NCBI RefSeq assembly: GCF_027579695.1
Contig: NC_083577.1
Location: forward strand, 34,627,698 to 34,691,697
DNA: 64,000 bases
Source: Neoarius graeffei
Taxonomy: Eukaryota; Chordata; Actinopteri; Siluriformes; Ariidae
Direction of reading: 5' to 3'
Shown here: positions 53,562 through 63,676 of the stretch, piece by piece
Position numbering within the stretch: position 1 is the stretch's first letter
How the letters are laid out: every line of letters starts with the position of its first letter
Made by a program: the position numbers and the translations under genes
Notes under the pieces: generated by a model
The model's database searches: none
What the model was told of the DNA's origin: nothing
What the model saw: the letters and a program-made list of their open reading frames with translations, nothing else

Positions 53562-53702
53562 CGATAGGGTTAGTGGACGTCTCTTTACCCTGCTGGTGTT
53601 GGCGATAGTGACGTGTGACTGTGCCATGAGCAGCTTCAGCCTCCACCGTGCGCCCATCAGGACACACCAGCACACTGGTCATCATACCCAGAGAGCCGTA
53701 AC
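53562..53702 (-). CDS. idh1: IDH1, internal coding exon (NADP-binding HGTVTRH segment)
   Basis: This 141-bp exon has acceptor GCTCAG (ag at 53704-53703) and donor GTGAGA (g at 53561). It encodes [20 protein letters not shown], then [20 protein letters not shown] and TSTNPI. HGTVTRH carries the His and Arg that contact the NADP 2'-phosphate and adenine, and STNP lies by the cofactor pocket. Only a 177-bp intron separates it from the next exon, in contrast with the transposon-filled introns on either side. Confidence 0.96.
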
Positions 53703-53986
53703 CTGAGCAAAGAGACCCAAAAAAAAAAAAAAATTAATATAAAATCAGTCCCTCAAAGAACAATACCCATACAAAGAAATCCACAACGTTTGAAAACCTC
53801 ATACAATTAAGACTTTTCAGGGTTTCCCATACATAGACCACTGTGTTGCGCAGCGCCACACAATGGATTCCTAGCGCCACACAATCAGACTCGATTTTGA
53901 AAATAAATAAATAAATAAATTCCGTTGCGTATCGTTCCGTTCATTCATAGTGCTCCTTCTTCTCGTTCACGTGCACGCACACCCAC

Positions 53987-54017
<31 letters not shown>

Positions 54018-54622
54018 TCCACAGGCCTGCCGGTGTGCATATACCCGGACTGCAAGTAGGCCTGTTAGGCTAATTAAAAATAACGCAGCCTTCCCGATTC
54101 GCTTTCCAACCCCTTATTTTAAAAGGTAGCCTACGTCGTGCTAGTGATGAGCTTTATCATAGCCTTCTTGGCTTACAGGAAACGGACATCCCCGAGTCAA
54201 TTTTGATGCATACAGTAGTAGCTTGACGTGAGGAACCGGCCTTATTGCATTATCCCGTTTATCCCGCTTCAGCAATGACTTCCCTTATGATAGGGCACTG
54301 GAGTTTTTTTTTCAGGAAGCCACGCAGAATTAAATGTTCTGATAGGGCATGCAGGCTTTGCACCAATTAGGGTAATGCTTTTTCATTATTGTTAGTTGCC
54401 TTGGTGTTACCTTAAGTGGTTTCTTACATCTAATTATGATATTTTATTATTATTTTGTTACATTATACTATTTATTTCATTTTAGTATTGGTTGAGGTAA
54501 GTGTTGAGTTCAATATTTAAAATAAAAACCTCCAGCTTGTTTTTTGCAATTTATTCCTTGAATGTCAACTAAAGAATGATTGAAAGATTGCCACCAAAAA
54601 GGCAAAAAACTAAGGTAAAAAC
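53703..54622 (-). other. idh1: idh1 intron, left part
   Basis: It holds a CAGGGTTTCCCATACA hAT-like end near 53819, an (AAAT)n tract at 53903-53921 and a (GA)n tract at about 53988-54010. No exon. Confidence 0.4.
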
Positions 54623-55637
54623 CAGAGATGCACCGATTGAACGGCTGCCGATTGGAATCGGCTGATTTTCACGTGATCGGCCATGACTGGCGACTGGCCG
54701 GTCAAAATTAAAATATGCCGATTTTCTGCCGATCAAAACTTGTGTATCACAGATGAAAGTGGAAATACTCGTAATTTGCAACTAAAAAGGCTGCAGCTAC
54801 ACTGGCAGCTTGAACGTGCTTTCTAGTGCGATTGTGTTGCGCTTGCGCAGAACAGTGTCAGTCCTGCGCACCTAACGAGCTCCGGCGTGCACGCCTTCAA
54901 CAACAACAATCACTATATTTGGATATCCAAATATAGTGATTTTTTTTGGTGCCAGATATTGGATGTGAAAAGAAGAAAATATGTTTGTGGTTGTGTGAAT
55001 TTCCCACTACAGGAATTAATACGTTAGCCTATTACCAAACATCTAGTTAGATTTGTACAAAGAGAGAGAGAGAAAAAAAAAAAAAAGTATTTTTGTTTTA
55101 CAGCCTTGGCTGCACTTGATTCCATTGGAAATTACTCTACAAATACGCATTTGACAAAGATGATAGAATGGCTATGGTACAAGTATGACTGGAAATTATT
55201 TTTGTATTTTGATACTGAATGAAGAAATGGGTTGTTCTATAAGGCACAAGTTTTCAGATCTAAATAGGCTTATGAAAGTGTGTTCCATAGCAGTAGGCAA
55301 ATAATATGAGGGGGAAGTTGTTTTTGTGCCAGATATTGGATGGGAAAAGAAAAAAACGTTTGTGTGAATTTCCTATTTCAGGAATTAATATGTTAATACC
55401 AAACATGAAGAAAGATTTTACAAAAGAACAATGTCTTTGTTTTCAACCTTTGAGGTGTTAAATTTATTACTGAAAATCTGGCAGAATGTTCTATTAAAGA
55501 AAAGATAAAAAGAAAAGTCTGTGTGCTGTGAAGTGGTTTGAAAAAATGAAATCGGAATCAGCCAAAATCGGTATCGGCAGGTCACACTCCATGGAAAATC
55601 GGAATCGGCCCAAAAAATTGCAATCGGTGCATCTCTA
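54623..55637. mobile_element. hAT-type element (GAGATGCACCGATTG ends)
   Basis: The ends CAGAGATGCACCGATTG and CAATCGGTGCATCTCTA have an exact 8-bp duplication GTAAAAAC at 54615-54622 and 55638-55645. The interior contains a direct repeat (GTGCCAGATATTGGATG at about 54951 and 55329, with similar 130-bp followers) and a 34-bp perfect palindrome at 54908-54941. No transposase. Confidence 0.88.
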
Positions 55638-56373
55638 GTAAAAACTAAACTTCAATTTTGGTGAGTAATTTTCATAAATTTAAAAGACAGGTTTTCCACC
55701 AACATCAAGCCCAGCAAACTAATGGCCTGCCCTGTAATGTAAAGTTGGGTCGAGGAATGAAACCAGGCAGGGTTCTGGGAAAAATTGTTTTAGCTGTCTT
55801 CTCTTAAAGGGCTGATGACACAAACATGACTATGCAATTTCTTAAACTATACAACATGGCAAACATGTTAGATTTCTGTTATAATTACGTGAAAAGAAGC
55901 TGTTGTTACGCAAATATCCAACTTTTAATTGCACAGCGCAAGAAAACTGGGTCCGTGGCTCGCGGCCATGTTGTGACGTCAGCGGAAGAACACGCTGCGG
56001 TTCACTGGCTGTTCTCCTCTGGTTCTACTCAATGGAAATGGCGCATGAAAACGCCGGTGAACTCTCTAGTGCTAGCTCTTCCTCTTCTGGGAGTCTAGAA
56101 TTGTGTTGATCTCTTCCGAATAGAATCTATGATAGCCTACCCTCTTTACCCTTTGCCTCTCGTTGCTAGGCGGCAGTTACATGAAAGCCGCAAGCTTTCA
56201 CAAGCAAATACATGACTGATATCACGCCGACTTTATGATTACATTTATGATTATCATGTAGAATCTATAGCTCTACGTACCTTTATCTTATGTCGCTTCA
56301 CAACACATGTTCTAACAGGAGGACTGTCTTTGGATCCGGCATAGCTACTAGTAGACCCCCTCCGGAATACTGG

Positions 56374-56507
56374 CAGTGTTGCCAGATTGGGATTTTTCCC
56401 GCCCAGTTGAGCGGTTTCAAGTGCATTTTGGTGGGTTTTGAACATATTTTGGGCAGGAAAACGTCAGCAGTATCTGGCAACAGATACCTCCCAATCTGGC
56501 AACACTG
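56374..56507. mobile_element. 134-bp MITE (CAGTGTTGCCAGATTGGG ends)
   Basis: The ends CAGTGTTGCCAGATTGGG and CCCAATCTGGCAACACTG are perfect inverses. The size and ends match a common small hAT-like fish MITE. I could not find a clean 8-bp duplication. Confidence 0.7.
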
Positions 56508-56772
56508 TAGGCACTGCTGATGGTAGTAACACACGTTTGTGCTGAACTGAACACCCAAGAGATTCTTTTAAGCTGGGAAGGGTGTCAAAACAATCCAAAT
56601 CGAAGTGTTCAGAGCACAGGACGGATGTTGGTGAGGGCTCCCACTTGTCACGAGTGCGCCTGACTTGCTTCACCCACTTCGCATGCAGCTCGGGATCTCT
56701 GGGAAACTTGAATAAACTTACCCCATCCTTGTAGGTTTTGGAGCAAAAGCCGGCAACACAACACGAAGGCAT
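56508..56772 (-). pseudogene. THAP zinc-finger exon, complete finger cut at its AVPT box
   Basis: From ATG 56772 the frame gives MPSCCVAGFCSKTYKDGVSL with Cys5-x4-Cys10, then Trp33, Pro46 and Cys53-x2-His56-Phe57, and finally LLPSAVPT. All THAP zinc ligands and the start of the AVPT box are present. Directly after AVPT the reading frame enters the MITE at 56507 and ends shortly after. The DNA-binding finger could still fold, but the transposase part is not attached. Confidence 0.75.
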
Positions 56773-57397
56773 AATAACTAATATATATATATATAATGTA
56801 TAATAATAATACTAATAATGACAAACTGAACACCTGTCGCATCAACAATAAACTGGTAAGTTAGGAGGAAGGTTCTTTCGCTGACGTCATATAGCTCCTC
56901 CTCCGCCGTCTCCTGGGTGCTGCAGCCCCGTCAAATTTGCCCAAATAGCTGCGTTTATCATAACTTGTAAAATAGGCGCCTTCGTGAATTAATATATGGA
57001 TCGGGAATTACTTTGTTATAAAACATCGCCAAAGATGTCAAAAACGTGTCATCAGCACTTTAAAGAACTTAAAAGAATTTAGATTGAACTGAATAATCTC
57101 AAATGCTTCTTGTAGCTTTAAAATAGTCCCAGCAGGTGACTCTGAAGAAAAATACTGTGTGTTTGAACACCGCCCGCTGTAAACACTTTGCATACACCCC
57201 AATGACCGACTCCACCGACCACCACGACACCACCGTGCACGATTCCCTCATCGGCACAGTGGAGCACCACAAATTGCTACCTGGTCTGTGGGAAACACTG
57301 CTTTTGTTTTTTTTCTGCAAGATGTCATTTCCAAGTCAAGAGAAACAGAAAGGAGGACAGTGAATGTGATGAGGTGCGTGTGTGTGTTTAGGCTCAC

Positions 57398-57549
57398 CCT
57401 GCGCCACAGAGTCAGACTGCACGTCTCCGTCGTAGTTCTTACAGGCCCAGATAAATCCTCCATCAGACTTCAATGCCTGGGCCACCATGTCGTCAATAAG
57501 TCTGTGCTCGTACAAGATCCCCTTAGCCTCGAACTGGGACTTATAGTCC
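57398..57549 (-). CDS. idh1: IDH1, internal coding exon (metal/substrate-binding segment)
   Basis: This 152-bp exon lies between acceptor TTTTTAG (ag at 57551-57550) and donor GTGAGC (g at 57397). It encodes [40 protein letters not shown] and [10 protein letters not shown]. The Asp residues of LIDD and of YDGDVQSD are the divalent-metal ligands of NADP-isocitrate dehydrogenase (oxidative decarboxylation of isocitrate to 2-oxoglutarate, cytosol/peroxisome). It is the most upstream idh1 exon I can see. With the other three it accounts for 182 residues, about the C-terminal 44 percent of a 414-residue protein. All four splice phases agree. Confidence 0.96.
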
Positions 57550-57601
57550 CTAAAAACACACAGATATGCAGTCTTATTTCTTCTGCATGTCCAGCTATTT
57601 A

Positions 57602-58090
57602 ACAGTTATTCCACGAAATCGAGTCATACATGAGCTGATAGCTGACGAGGCACGTAGCACCGAGTCGACTATAAGCCGTGTACGACGAGACTGTTTTATT
57701 CTATCCACATTCACTGGATTTTGAGAAACAGTATTTTTATTTTTGGCAAATTCGATAAATAAAAACTTTAAACAAAACATCCGACAAAATAATTTCCACT
57801 TGGAACGTAAGCAAACCGGCGAAATGACCGTAGCAATTTGTGAAAAATGCGATAATTCTTGGGGGGGAAAAAAAAACCCCACATTCCTGCCATCAAATAC
57901 TTTTATTCCATATTTTGTTGCTTTTTTGTATTTTTGAGGTTTTGTTCTCAAATAGTTTTTATTTCGTCCTCGGTTGGTTCAGCAACATGATCCGCCATTT
58001 TGTTTTTCTCTACTCACGGTATGAGCCGATATCCTAGTAGTAGAGTAGCCAATCAGAGCACGCAATTGCTCATATCCATTGAATGCAGAC
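57602..58090 (+). repeat. Interspersed repeat D, copy 3
   Basis: It starts AACAGTTATTCCACGAAATC and continues to TTGCTCATATCCATTGAATG. It lies in the idh1 intron upstream, in transcript sense, of the exon at 57398. Confidence 0.65.
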
Positions 58091-58377
58091 AGAATAAAAT
58101 TCAACAGACATGCTGACTATTACCTCACGGCTTGTTTCCCAGCGCTGTGGTTTCTGATTAATTTAGTAACGCCTTGTAAAATTAAAGATGTAATATTTTT
58201 ATTAAAAAAAAGTTAATTTCTAGATTAACATTAACTCAAAATCATGCTGCACCTGTTGCGGCGACAAACAGAAGTAGTCGTGTTCGTTTTGGCCCTCAAG
58301 AGAAGTAAAGTTGAGCACAAAGATGTTGCTGCATGGACATTCATGAAGTTCATGAGCCATAGTTTGCCCACCTCTGG
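58091..58377. other. Unassigned, ends in a hAT-like terminus
   Basis: The right edge reads AGTTTGCCCACCTCTG, a frequent hAT-type end, immediately before the LINE fragment. The other end is not identified. Confidence 0.35.
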
Positions 58378-58490
58378 CCTAGCTAGTCTGTACAGGTCTT
58401 TCTCTCCTTCTTTGGTCTCCAGTCTTTCGTACAATTCCTGGTATGCATCTGCTTTCACCTTCGCTACCGCTCTTTTTGCCTTCTGAGCGA
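58378..58490 (-). pseudogene. RTE-type LINE coding fragment
   Basis: The minus strand reads KADAYQELYERLETKEGEKD and LYRLAR, nearly identical to the copy at the right edge of the window (63800-63915). It is a short isolated piece with no catalytic motif. Confidence 0.7.
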
Positions 58491-58502
58491 ACTGCTCAGA
58501 GA

Positions 58503-59014
58503 CAGGTCAACATGGATAAACAGTCTTTTAGGACAGGCTCATTCCTTCCAATTCTTGACATGCTTATCTCAGAAATCAATAGAAGGTTCTGTAAGGAGAA
58601 TTGTGCGATTATGGAAGGGATACATGCTTTAAATCCCACCAATCCCACATTTTGTGACAAGAATCTAATTTTGCCTTTGGCCTTACACTACAAATGTAAG
58701 ATAGAGGATCTTGATCACAAAATCCCCCAACTTACAAGAGTTTTGCAGAGAAAGAAAGAGGGTGGTGAGGATACACCATCCAATTTATTAGAGCTCACGG
58801 TTTTTCTAGAACCATATGTGGAGGTATTCGCAGAAATGTACAAAATCTGCAAGATCGCGCTTGCTTTACCGGTAAGCACTGCAGCCTGTGAGCGCAGTTT
58901 TTCTGTTTTAAAACTAATTAAGACAGTGCTGCGAAATTCAATGTCAGATGAAAGGCTGAGTAATTTGGGGTTGCTCAGCATTGAATCCATATATAAGGTA
59001 CCCTCCATACCCTG
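58503..59014 (+). pseudogene. hAT transposase, C-terminal fragment (ZMYM1/TTF type)
   Basis: The open frame ends with VSTAACERSFSVLKLIKTVL and SDERLSNLGLLSIES, the hAT C-terminal dimerisation motif. Upstream segments LPLALHYKC and FLEPYVEVFAEMYKICKIAL fit the same family. The N-terminal BED/TTF finger and the DD part of the catalytic triad are absent, so it is a remnant despite being open. The matching right end of the element is probably CTGGCGCCACTG at 59640-59651. Confidence 0.8.
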
Positions 59015-59098
59015 ATGCTGGCCTCAAGAAACATTAGCAGTAGTCTTGTCAAATATGTCTTGGCCATTGTATTCTGTCATGAATAATAACCTAAATAT

Positions 59099-59463
59099 CT
59101 CATCATCTCTAGCCGCTTTATCCTTCTACAGGGTCGCAGGCAAGCTGGAGCCTATCCCAGCTGACTACGGGCGAAAGGCGGGGTACACCCTGGACAAGTC
59201 GCCAGGTCATCACAGGGCTGACACAGACACAGACAACCATTCACACTCACATTCACACCTACGGTCAATTTAGAGTCACCAGTTAACCTAACCTGCATGT
59301 CTTTGGACTGTGGGGGAAACCGGAGCACCCGGAGGAAACCCACGCGGACACGGGGAGAACATGCAAACTCCACACAGAAAGGCCTTCGCCGGCCCCGGGG
59401 CTCGAACCCAGGACCTTCTTGCTGTGAGGCGACAGCGCTAACCACTACATCACCATGCCGCCC
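59099..59463 (-). repeat. DANA/Mermaid-type SINE, full length
   Basis: A minus-strand copy with a 12-bp duplication TAACCTAAATAT at 59087-59098 and 59464-59475, inserted in the 3' part of the hAT remnant. Confidence 0.92.
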
Positions 59464-59743
59464 TAACCTAAATATATTATAAGTTAATATAATTAAAGTG
59501 TGATTGCAATAATAGTGTTTAAATATATAAATAAAGTATATCAATAAATAGTTTATTTATTTATTTATTTTTTTGGTCGGTTATGCCACCCCAAGAATTT
59601 GCCTAGCCCCCACTAGCCACCCTCAGAATTTTTTTCTGCTGGCGCCACTGTCATGAACTGAATGGTGGTTTTCACAGTACTAACTAGGATCATTTTAAAG
59701 ACTCTTGTCCTGACTTGGATGAACTGACGTTCAGTGTATGGAG

Positions 59744-59885
59744 CAGCGTTGTAGTCGAGTCACTAAACTTCGAGTCCGAGTCCAGTCTCGAGTCCCCAGT
59801 GTTCAAGTACGAGCCAAGTCCAAGTCATTAAGGAAAATTTTAATCCGAGTGCAAGAACAAGACTCCAGCTGCACCATTTGACTAG
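59744..59885. mobile_element. hAT-type element fragment (GAGTCCGAGTCC family)
   Basis: It begins CAGCGTTGTAGTCGAGTCAC and matches the left part of the element at 37562. The rest is lost. Confidence 0.65.
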
Positions 59886-60285
59886 GCATATCAGGTGAAA
59901 ATTCAAATTCAATCCAAATCGCTTGAAACTGCTCCCACTGAATTCAGAATTGAATGCGGAACAGACTTTTTCCAGAATTAAATTAAAAATGTTTATCCGT
60001 TCTTGAGATATTACAAGTCAAAGACTGAGGAGAAAAAAAAAAAAAAACGGCTTAATGTTTAGAAAACTGCTGTGATATTCTGTATGAGGATCACATGGTC
60101 CAAAATGGGCCTCATTAACCAATGAGATCAAATGTTTTTTCTTAATAACTTTTCTATTTTTTGAGATATTTACATGGGAATTGACAGGAACATAGATGGT
60201 TCTATACTGAATACAAAGTTTGAAAAACATTAGTAAATACAAAATTATGCAAATTAGTATTTAGTTAGTATTAATTATGCTCATT
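59886..60285. other. No feature recognised
   Basis: AT-rich DNA with an A run at about 60031-60047. No coding or terminal-repeat signature. Confidence 0.4.
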
Positions 60286-60811
60286 AGCATGGTGGTGAGG
60301 CGGCACGGTGGTGTAGTGGTTAGCGCTGTCGCCTCACAGCAAGAAGGTCCGGGTTCGAGCCCCGTGGCCGGCGAGGGCCTTTCTGTGCGGAGTTTGCATG
60401 TTCTCCCCGTGTCCGCGTGGGTTTCCTCCGGGTGCTCCGGTTTCCCCCACAGTCCAAAGACATGCAGGTTAGGTTAACTGGTGACTCTAAATTGACCGTA
60501 GGTGTGAATGTGGGTGTGAATGGTTGTCTGTGTCTATGTGTCAGCCCTGTGATGACCTGGCGACTTGTCCAGGGTGTACCCCGCCTTTCGCCCGTAGTCA
60601 GCTGGGATAGGCTCCAGCTTGCCTGCGACCCTGTAGAACAGGATAAAGCGGCTAGAGATTATGAGATGAGCATGGTGGTGTAGTGGTTAGCGCTGTCATC
60701 TCACAACAAGAAGGTTCTGGGTTTGAGCCTTTCTGTGTGGAGTTTGCAAGTTCTCCCCATGTCTGTGCAGGTTTCCCCCCCCACAGTCCAAAGACATGCG
60801 GTTAGGTTAAC
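60286..60811 (+). repeat. Older DANA/Mermaid-type SINE split by a younger one
   Basis: The head starts at about 60286 (GCATGGTGGTG) and continues at 60681 with TAGTGGTTAGCGCTGTCATC to the ACAGTCCAAAGACATGCGG region, where it ends abruptly before another SINE family. Confidence 0.75.
60298..60668 (+). repeat. DANA/Mermaid-type SINE nested in the head of another
   Basis: A near-consensus plus-strand copy. Target duplication AGCATGGTGGTG at 60286-60297 and 60669-60680, the target being the head of an older copy. Confidence 0.92.
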
Positions 60812-61155
60812 ACGGGGCAGCCATGACCTGAAGGTTAGGCTCAAAGGGTTGGTGGCTCGAGTCCCGGGACCAGCAGAGGAGAAGGGGAAAGAAAAAATTT
60901 AAAAAATAAATAAATAAAAATGTGAGGGGAGTTGAGTGAATGAACAGCACTTTCTCCTCCCTCTGCATCATGGCCCCTTGAGCGAGGCACCTAACTCCCA
61001 GCTGCTCCCCAGGCGCTGTAGCATAGCTGCCCACTGCTCTGGGTATGTGTGTGTGTGCTCATTGCTCACTTGTGTGTGCATGCACGTGTCCACTGCTTCA
61101 GGTGGGTTAAATGCAGAGAGGAATTTCACTGTACATGTGACAAAAAGGTTTCTTG
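60812..61155 (+). repeat. tRNA-derived SINE (GGGGCAGCCATGACCTGAAG family)
   Basis: The head has GGTTGGTGGCTCGAGTCCC. The body has CCCCTTGAGCGAGGCACCTA and GCTGCCCACTGCTCTGGG, with a tail near AGGAATTTCACTGTACATGT. It has a common fish SINE layout but is different from the dominant family here. Confidence 0.75.
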
Positions 61156-61304
61156 TCTTGGTTTCTTAAATAAGCTGTACACCGAGTTGCTATTGCACAC
61201 ACATTTTTAATAAAGGACTGATGGACTTGTACTTTTATAGCTCACTGCAACTTTTACTATGATAACATCTACTGTATTTATTTAACCATCTTGACTACTT
61301 TTTG

Positions 61305-61642
61305 CGGCGGCACGGTGGCGTAGTGGTTAGCGCTGTCGCCTCACAGCAAGAAGGTCCGGGTTCAAGCCCCGTGGCCGGCGAGGGCCTTTCTGTGTGGAGT
61401 TTGCATGTTCTCCCCGTGTCCGCGTGGGTTTCCTCCGGGTGCTCCAGTTTCCCCCACAGTCCAAAGACATGCAGGTTAGGTTAACTGGTGACTCTAAATT
61501 GACCGTAGGTGTGAATGTGAGTGTGAATGGTTGTCTGTGTGTCAGCCCTGTGATGACCTGGCGACTTGTCCAGGGTGTACCCTGCCTTTCGCTTGCCTGC
61601 GACCCTGTAGAACAGGATAAAGCGGCTACAGATGATGAGAAG
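61305..61642 (+). repeat. DANA/Mermaid-type SINE with an internal deletion
   Basis: A plus-strand copy missing the CCGTAGTCAGCTGGGATAGG segment. It ends GCGGCTACAGATGATGAG. Confidence 0.9.
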
Positions 61643-61984
61643 TATCAGGGTTCTAATGAAATCAAAATATTAGTGTAGTGGCACCAGTCATAACAGCCAG
61701 GGGCTCGAGGGCCACCTTAGGCCCCTGAAAGCCCACAGGTTCTACATGCTCGGCTTGGACATGCATTCTAGTGCGTTTCCTGGCACTTGCAGACCTCCCT
61801 GAAAAAGTCACTTTTTTTTTTTTTTTAGTAATAATGAGTTGGGGTTTTTTTGACAAAAGTTGCTGTGATTGTTTTTGATTGAAGACTTGTTATAATTAAT
61901 ATTCAACTAATTAATATTAATTAATATTCATTAATTGTAACTAATGTGTCACTAACATTCAATTAATATTAGTGACATTTATGG
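61643..61984. other. No gene; AT-rich tract
   Basis: Contains a T run near 61810-61826 and a TTAATATTAATTAATATTCA-type AT-rich patch (61890-61975). No exon. Confidence 0.4.
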
Positions 61985-62125
61985 ACAGAGGTGGACAGTA
62001 ACAAAGTACATTTACTTGAGTATTGTACTCAAGTACACTTTGAAGATCTGTACTTGAGTTATTTTTTTTGGAAACTTATGACCAACTTCACTACATTTGA
62101 AAGGCGAACATCATACAATGCCATA
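61985..62125. mobile_element. hAT-type element fragment (CAGAGGTGGACA family)
   Basis: It starts CAGAGGTGGACAGTAACAAA and matches the terminal part of the element at 40194-41674. The body is missing. Confidence 0.65.
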
Positions 62126-62626
62126 ACTCATCTCTCGGCACTCTATCGTATGCCTTCTCCACGTCTACAAACACACAATGTAGCTTTCTCTGGCCTTCTC
62201 TGTACTTCTCCATTAACGTTCTTAAAGCAACAATTGCATCCGACGTGCTCTTCCTTGGCATAAACCCATACTGCTGTTCACAGATTGCTACCTCTTCTCA
62301 ATCTCGCCTCCATTACCCTCTCCCATAGCTTCATGCTGTGGCTCATTAATTTTATTCCTCTGTAATTACTGCAGCTCTGTACATCTCCCTTATTCTTGTA
62401 TATTGGGACTAGTGCACTCTTTCTCATTCTCTAGGATCTTAAACAATCTCGTTAGGAACTCCACAGCCGTCTCACCCAAACATCTCCAAGCCTCAATCGG
62501 GATACCATCTGGTCCGACTGCTTTCCCAGTCTTCATTCTTTTCATGGCTGCCCTCACCTCATCCTTACTAACCAACTCTACTTCCTGATTTGCTGTCTCC
62601 AATGAATCTGACCTTTTCTCTCTTGC
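62126..62626 (-). pseudogene. RTE-type reverse transcriptase, fingers-palm fragment
   Basis: The frames read REKRSDSLETANQEVELVSK, MKTGKAVGPDGIPIEAW, NYRGIKLMSHSMKLWERVM and CVFVDVEKAYDRVPRDELW. The last carries the first polymerase Asp (FVD.EKAYDRV). At least one frameshift separates the first two from the last two near 62385, and the YxDD-box region is not present. It is a remnant of an RTE-like non-LTR retrotransposon. Confidence 0.78.
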
Positions 62627-63676
62627 GCTACGTTCACACTGCAAGGCTTAATGCTCAATTCCGATTTTTTTGTGAAATCCGATTTTTTTGTGAGGTCGTT
62701 CACATTAACAAATATATGCGACTTGTATGTGATCCTCAGTATGAACGAAAAGCGACCTAAAAGTGTTCCGCATGCGCATTGCAGGATACGACGACGTCAC
62801 ACGCAGTGAGCGTGGCCAGTGTTTACGGAAGTAAAACCGCCCAGTTGCGGTATGACCCATCCAATCTAGCTTGAATAGCTGTATCCCCCCAAATGGAAAT
62901 CAGCTCCCTAACCTCTGCGTCCTTCCATTGAGAAGATTCAGAACCTTCACAGCCCGAAGCGTCCCTCGCATTGATGTCATGCGCAGGGGCGCAGATACGT
63001 TTTTTGAACTGGGGGGGACAAAAAACTGGGGGGGACAAAGCTGCCAGCAAACCAACCCCAACCCCGATATGCCTGTCAAACTTGTTGTGGGTTACCATAG
63101 CAACCAAGCTCGAGCCTGCAACCTGTGCAGTCTGCGCAGCTCAACCAACCGAATATCAGTCTTTGTTTTATGTGAGTTGTTGCAACTATGTATACACTGC
63201 TGTGCACCTCAATAAACCGAATGGTAATTAGTCTTTTGATTTTTCCGTGAGGTTTGCCTTATGCAAAGAAAGACAGCACAGACGTTTTTTCCTCCCTATA
63301 AGTGGGGGGGACCGAACGAGGTGAATTTAAATCTGGGTGGGACGAGTCCCACCCTCTATCTGCGCCCGTGATTATGCGCCATGTTGTTGTAACTTTTTTT
63401 GAGAGACCCGCCGCCTACTTCAGCGCAGAATAGTGACGTTTGTGGCTTGTTGATGACGTGTAAGTCGGATGAACGCGACCTGGCGGTTCAGACTGAAGTC
63501 GCATATGAAAAGAGCGGATAGGAATCGGAATTAGGACCACATATCCAAACGGCCTGGGTCGGATTTGAAAAAATCGGATCCGTGTCGTTCATATTGTCAA
63601 TAAAAGATCGGATACAGGTCACATATGGGCGAAAAGATCGGATTTGAGTCACTTCAGCCTGCAGTGTGAACGTAGC
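62627..63676. mobile_element. DNA element with GCTACGTTCACACTGC ends, inside the LINE
   Basis: The ends GCTACGTTCACACTGC and GCAGTGTGAACGTAGC are perfect inverses. Subterminal TCGGATTT/AAATCCGA-type repeats occur at both sides (62660-62690 and 63540-63645). The target duplication is unclear. A smaller hAT-like element is nested at 62984-63370. Confidence 0.75.
62984..63370. mobile_element. hAT-like MITE nested third-level
   Basis: The ends CAGGGGCGCAGATACG and TATCTGCGCCCGTG, with GTCATGCG / ATTATGCG as a diverged 8-bp duplication at 62976-62983 and 63371-63378. Internal G7 runs occur near both ends. Confidence 0.7.

Larger units (their letters stand above)
55808..57059 (-). mobile_element. 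Kolobok-like element with THAP exon and nested MITE
   Basis: The ends AGGGCTGATGACAC and GTGTCATCAGCACT are flanked by TTAA at 55804-55807 and 57060-57063. A THAP exon is on the minus strand, and a small hAT-like MITE lies at 56374-56507. Confidence 0.8.

Noticed and set aside
4638..60000. Clustering of THAP exons as a host defence or regulatory gene cluster
   Set aside because: Each exon sits inside a unit with its own terminal repeats and TTAA or TT flanks, so they are independent transposon remnants and not a gene family.
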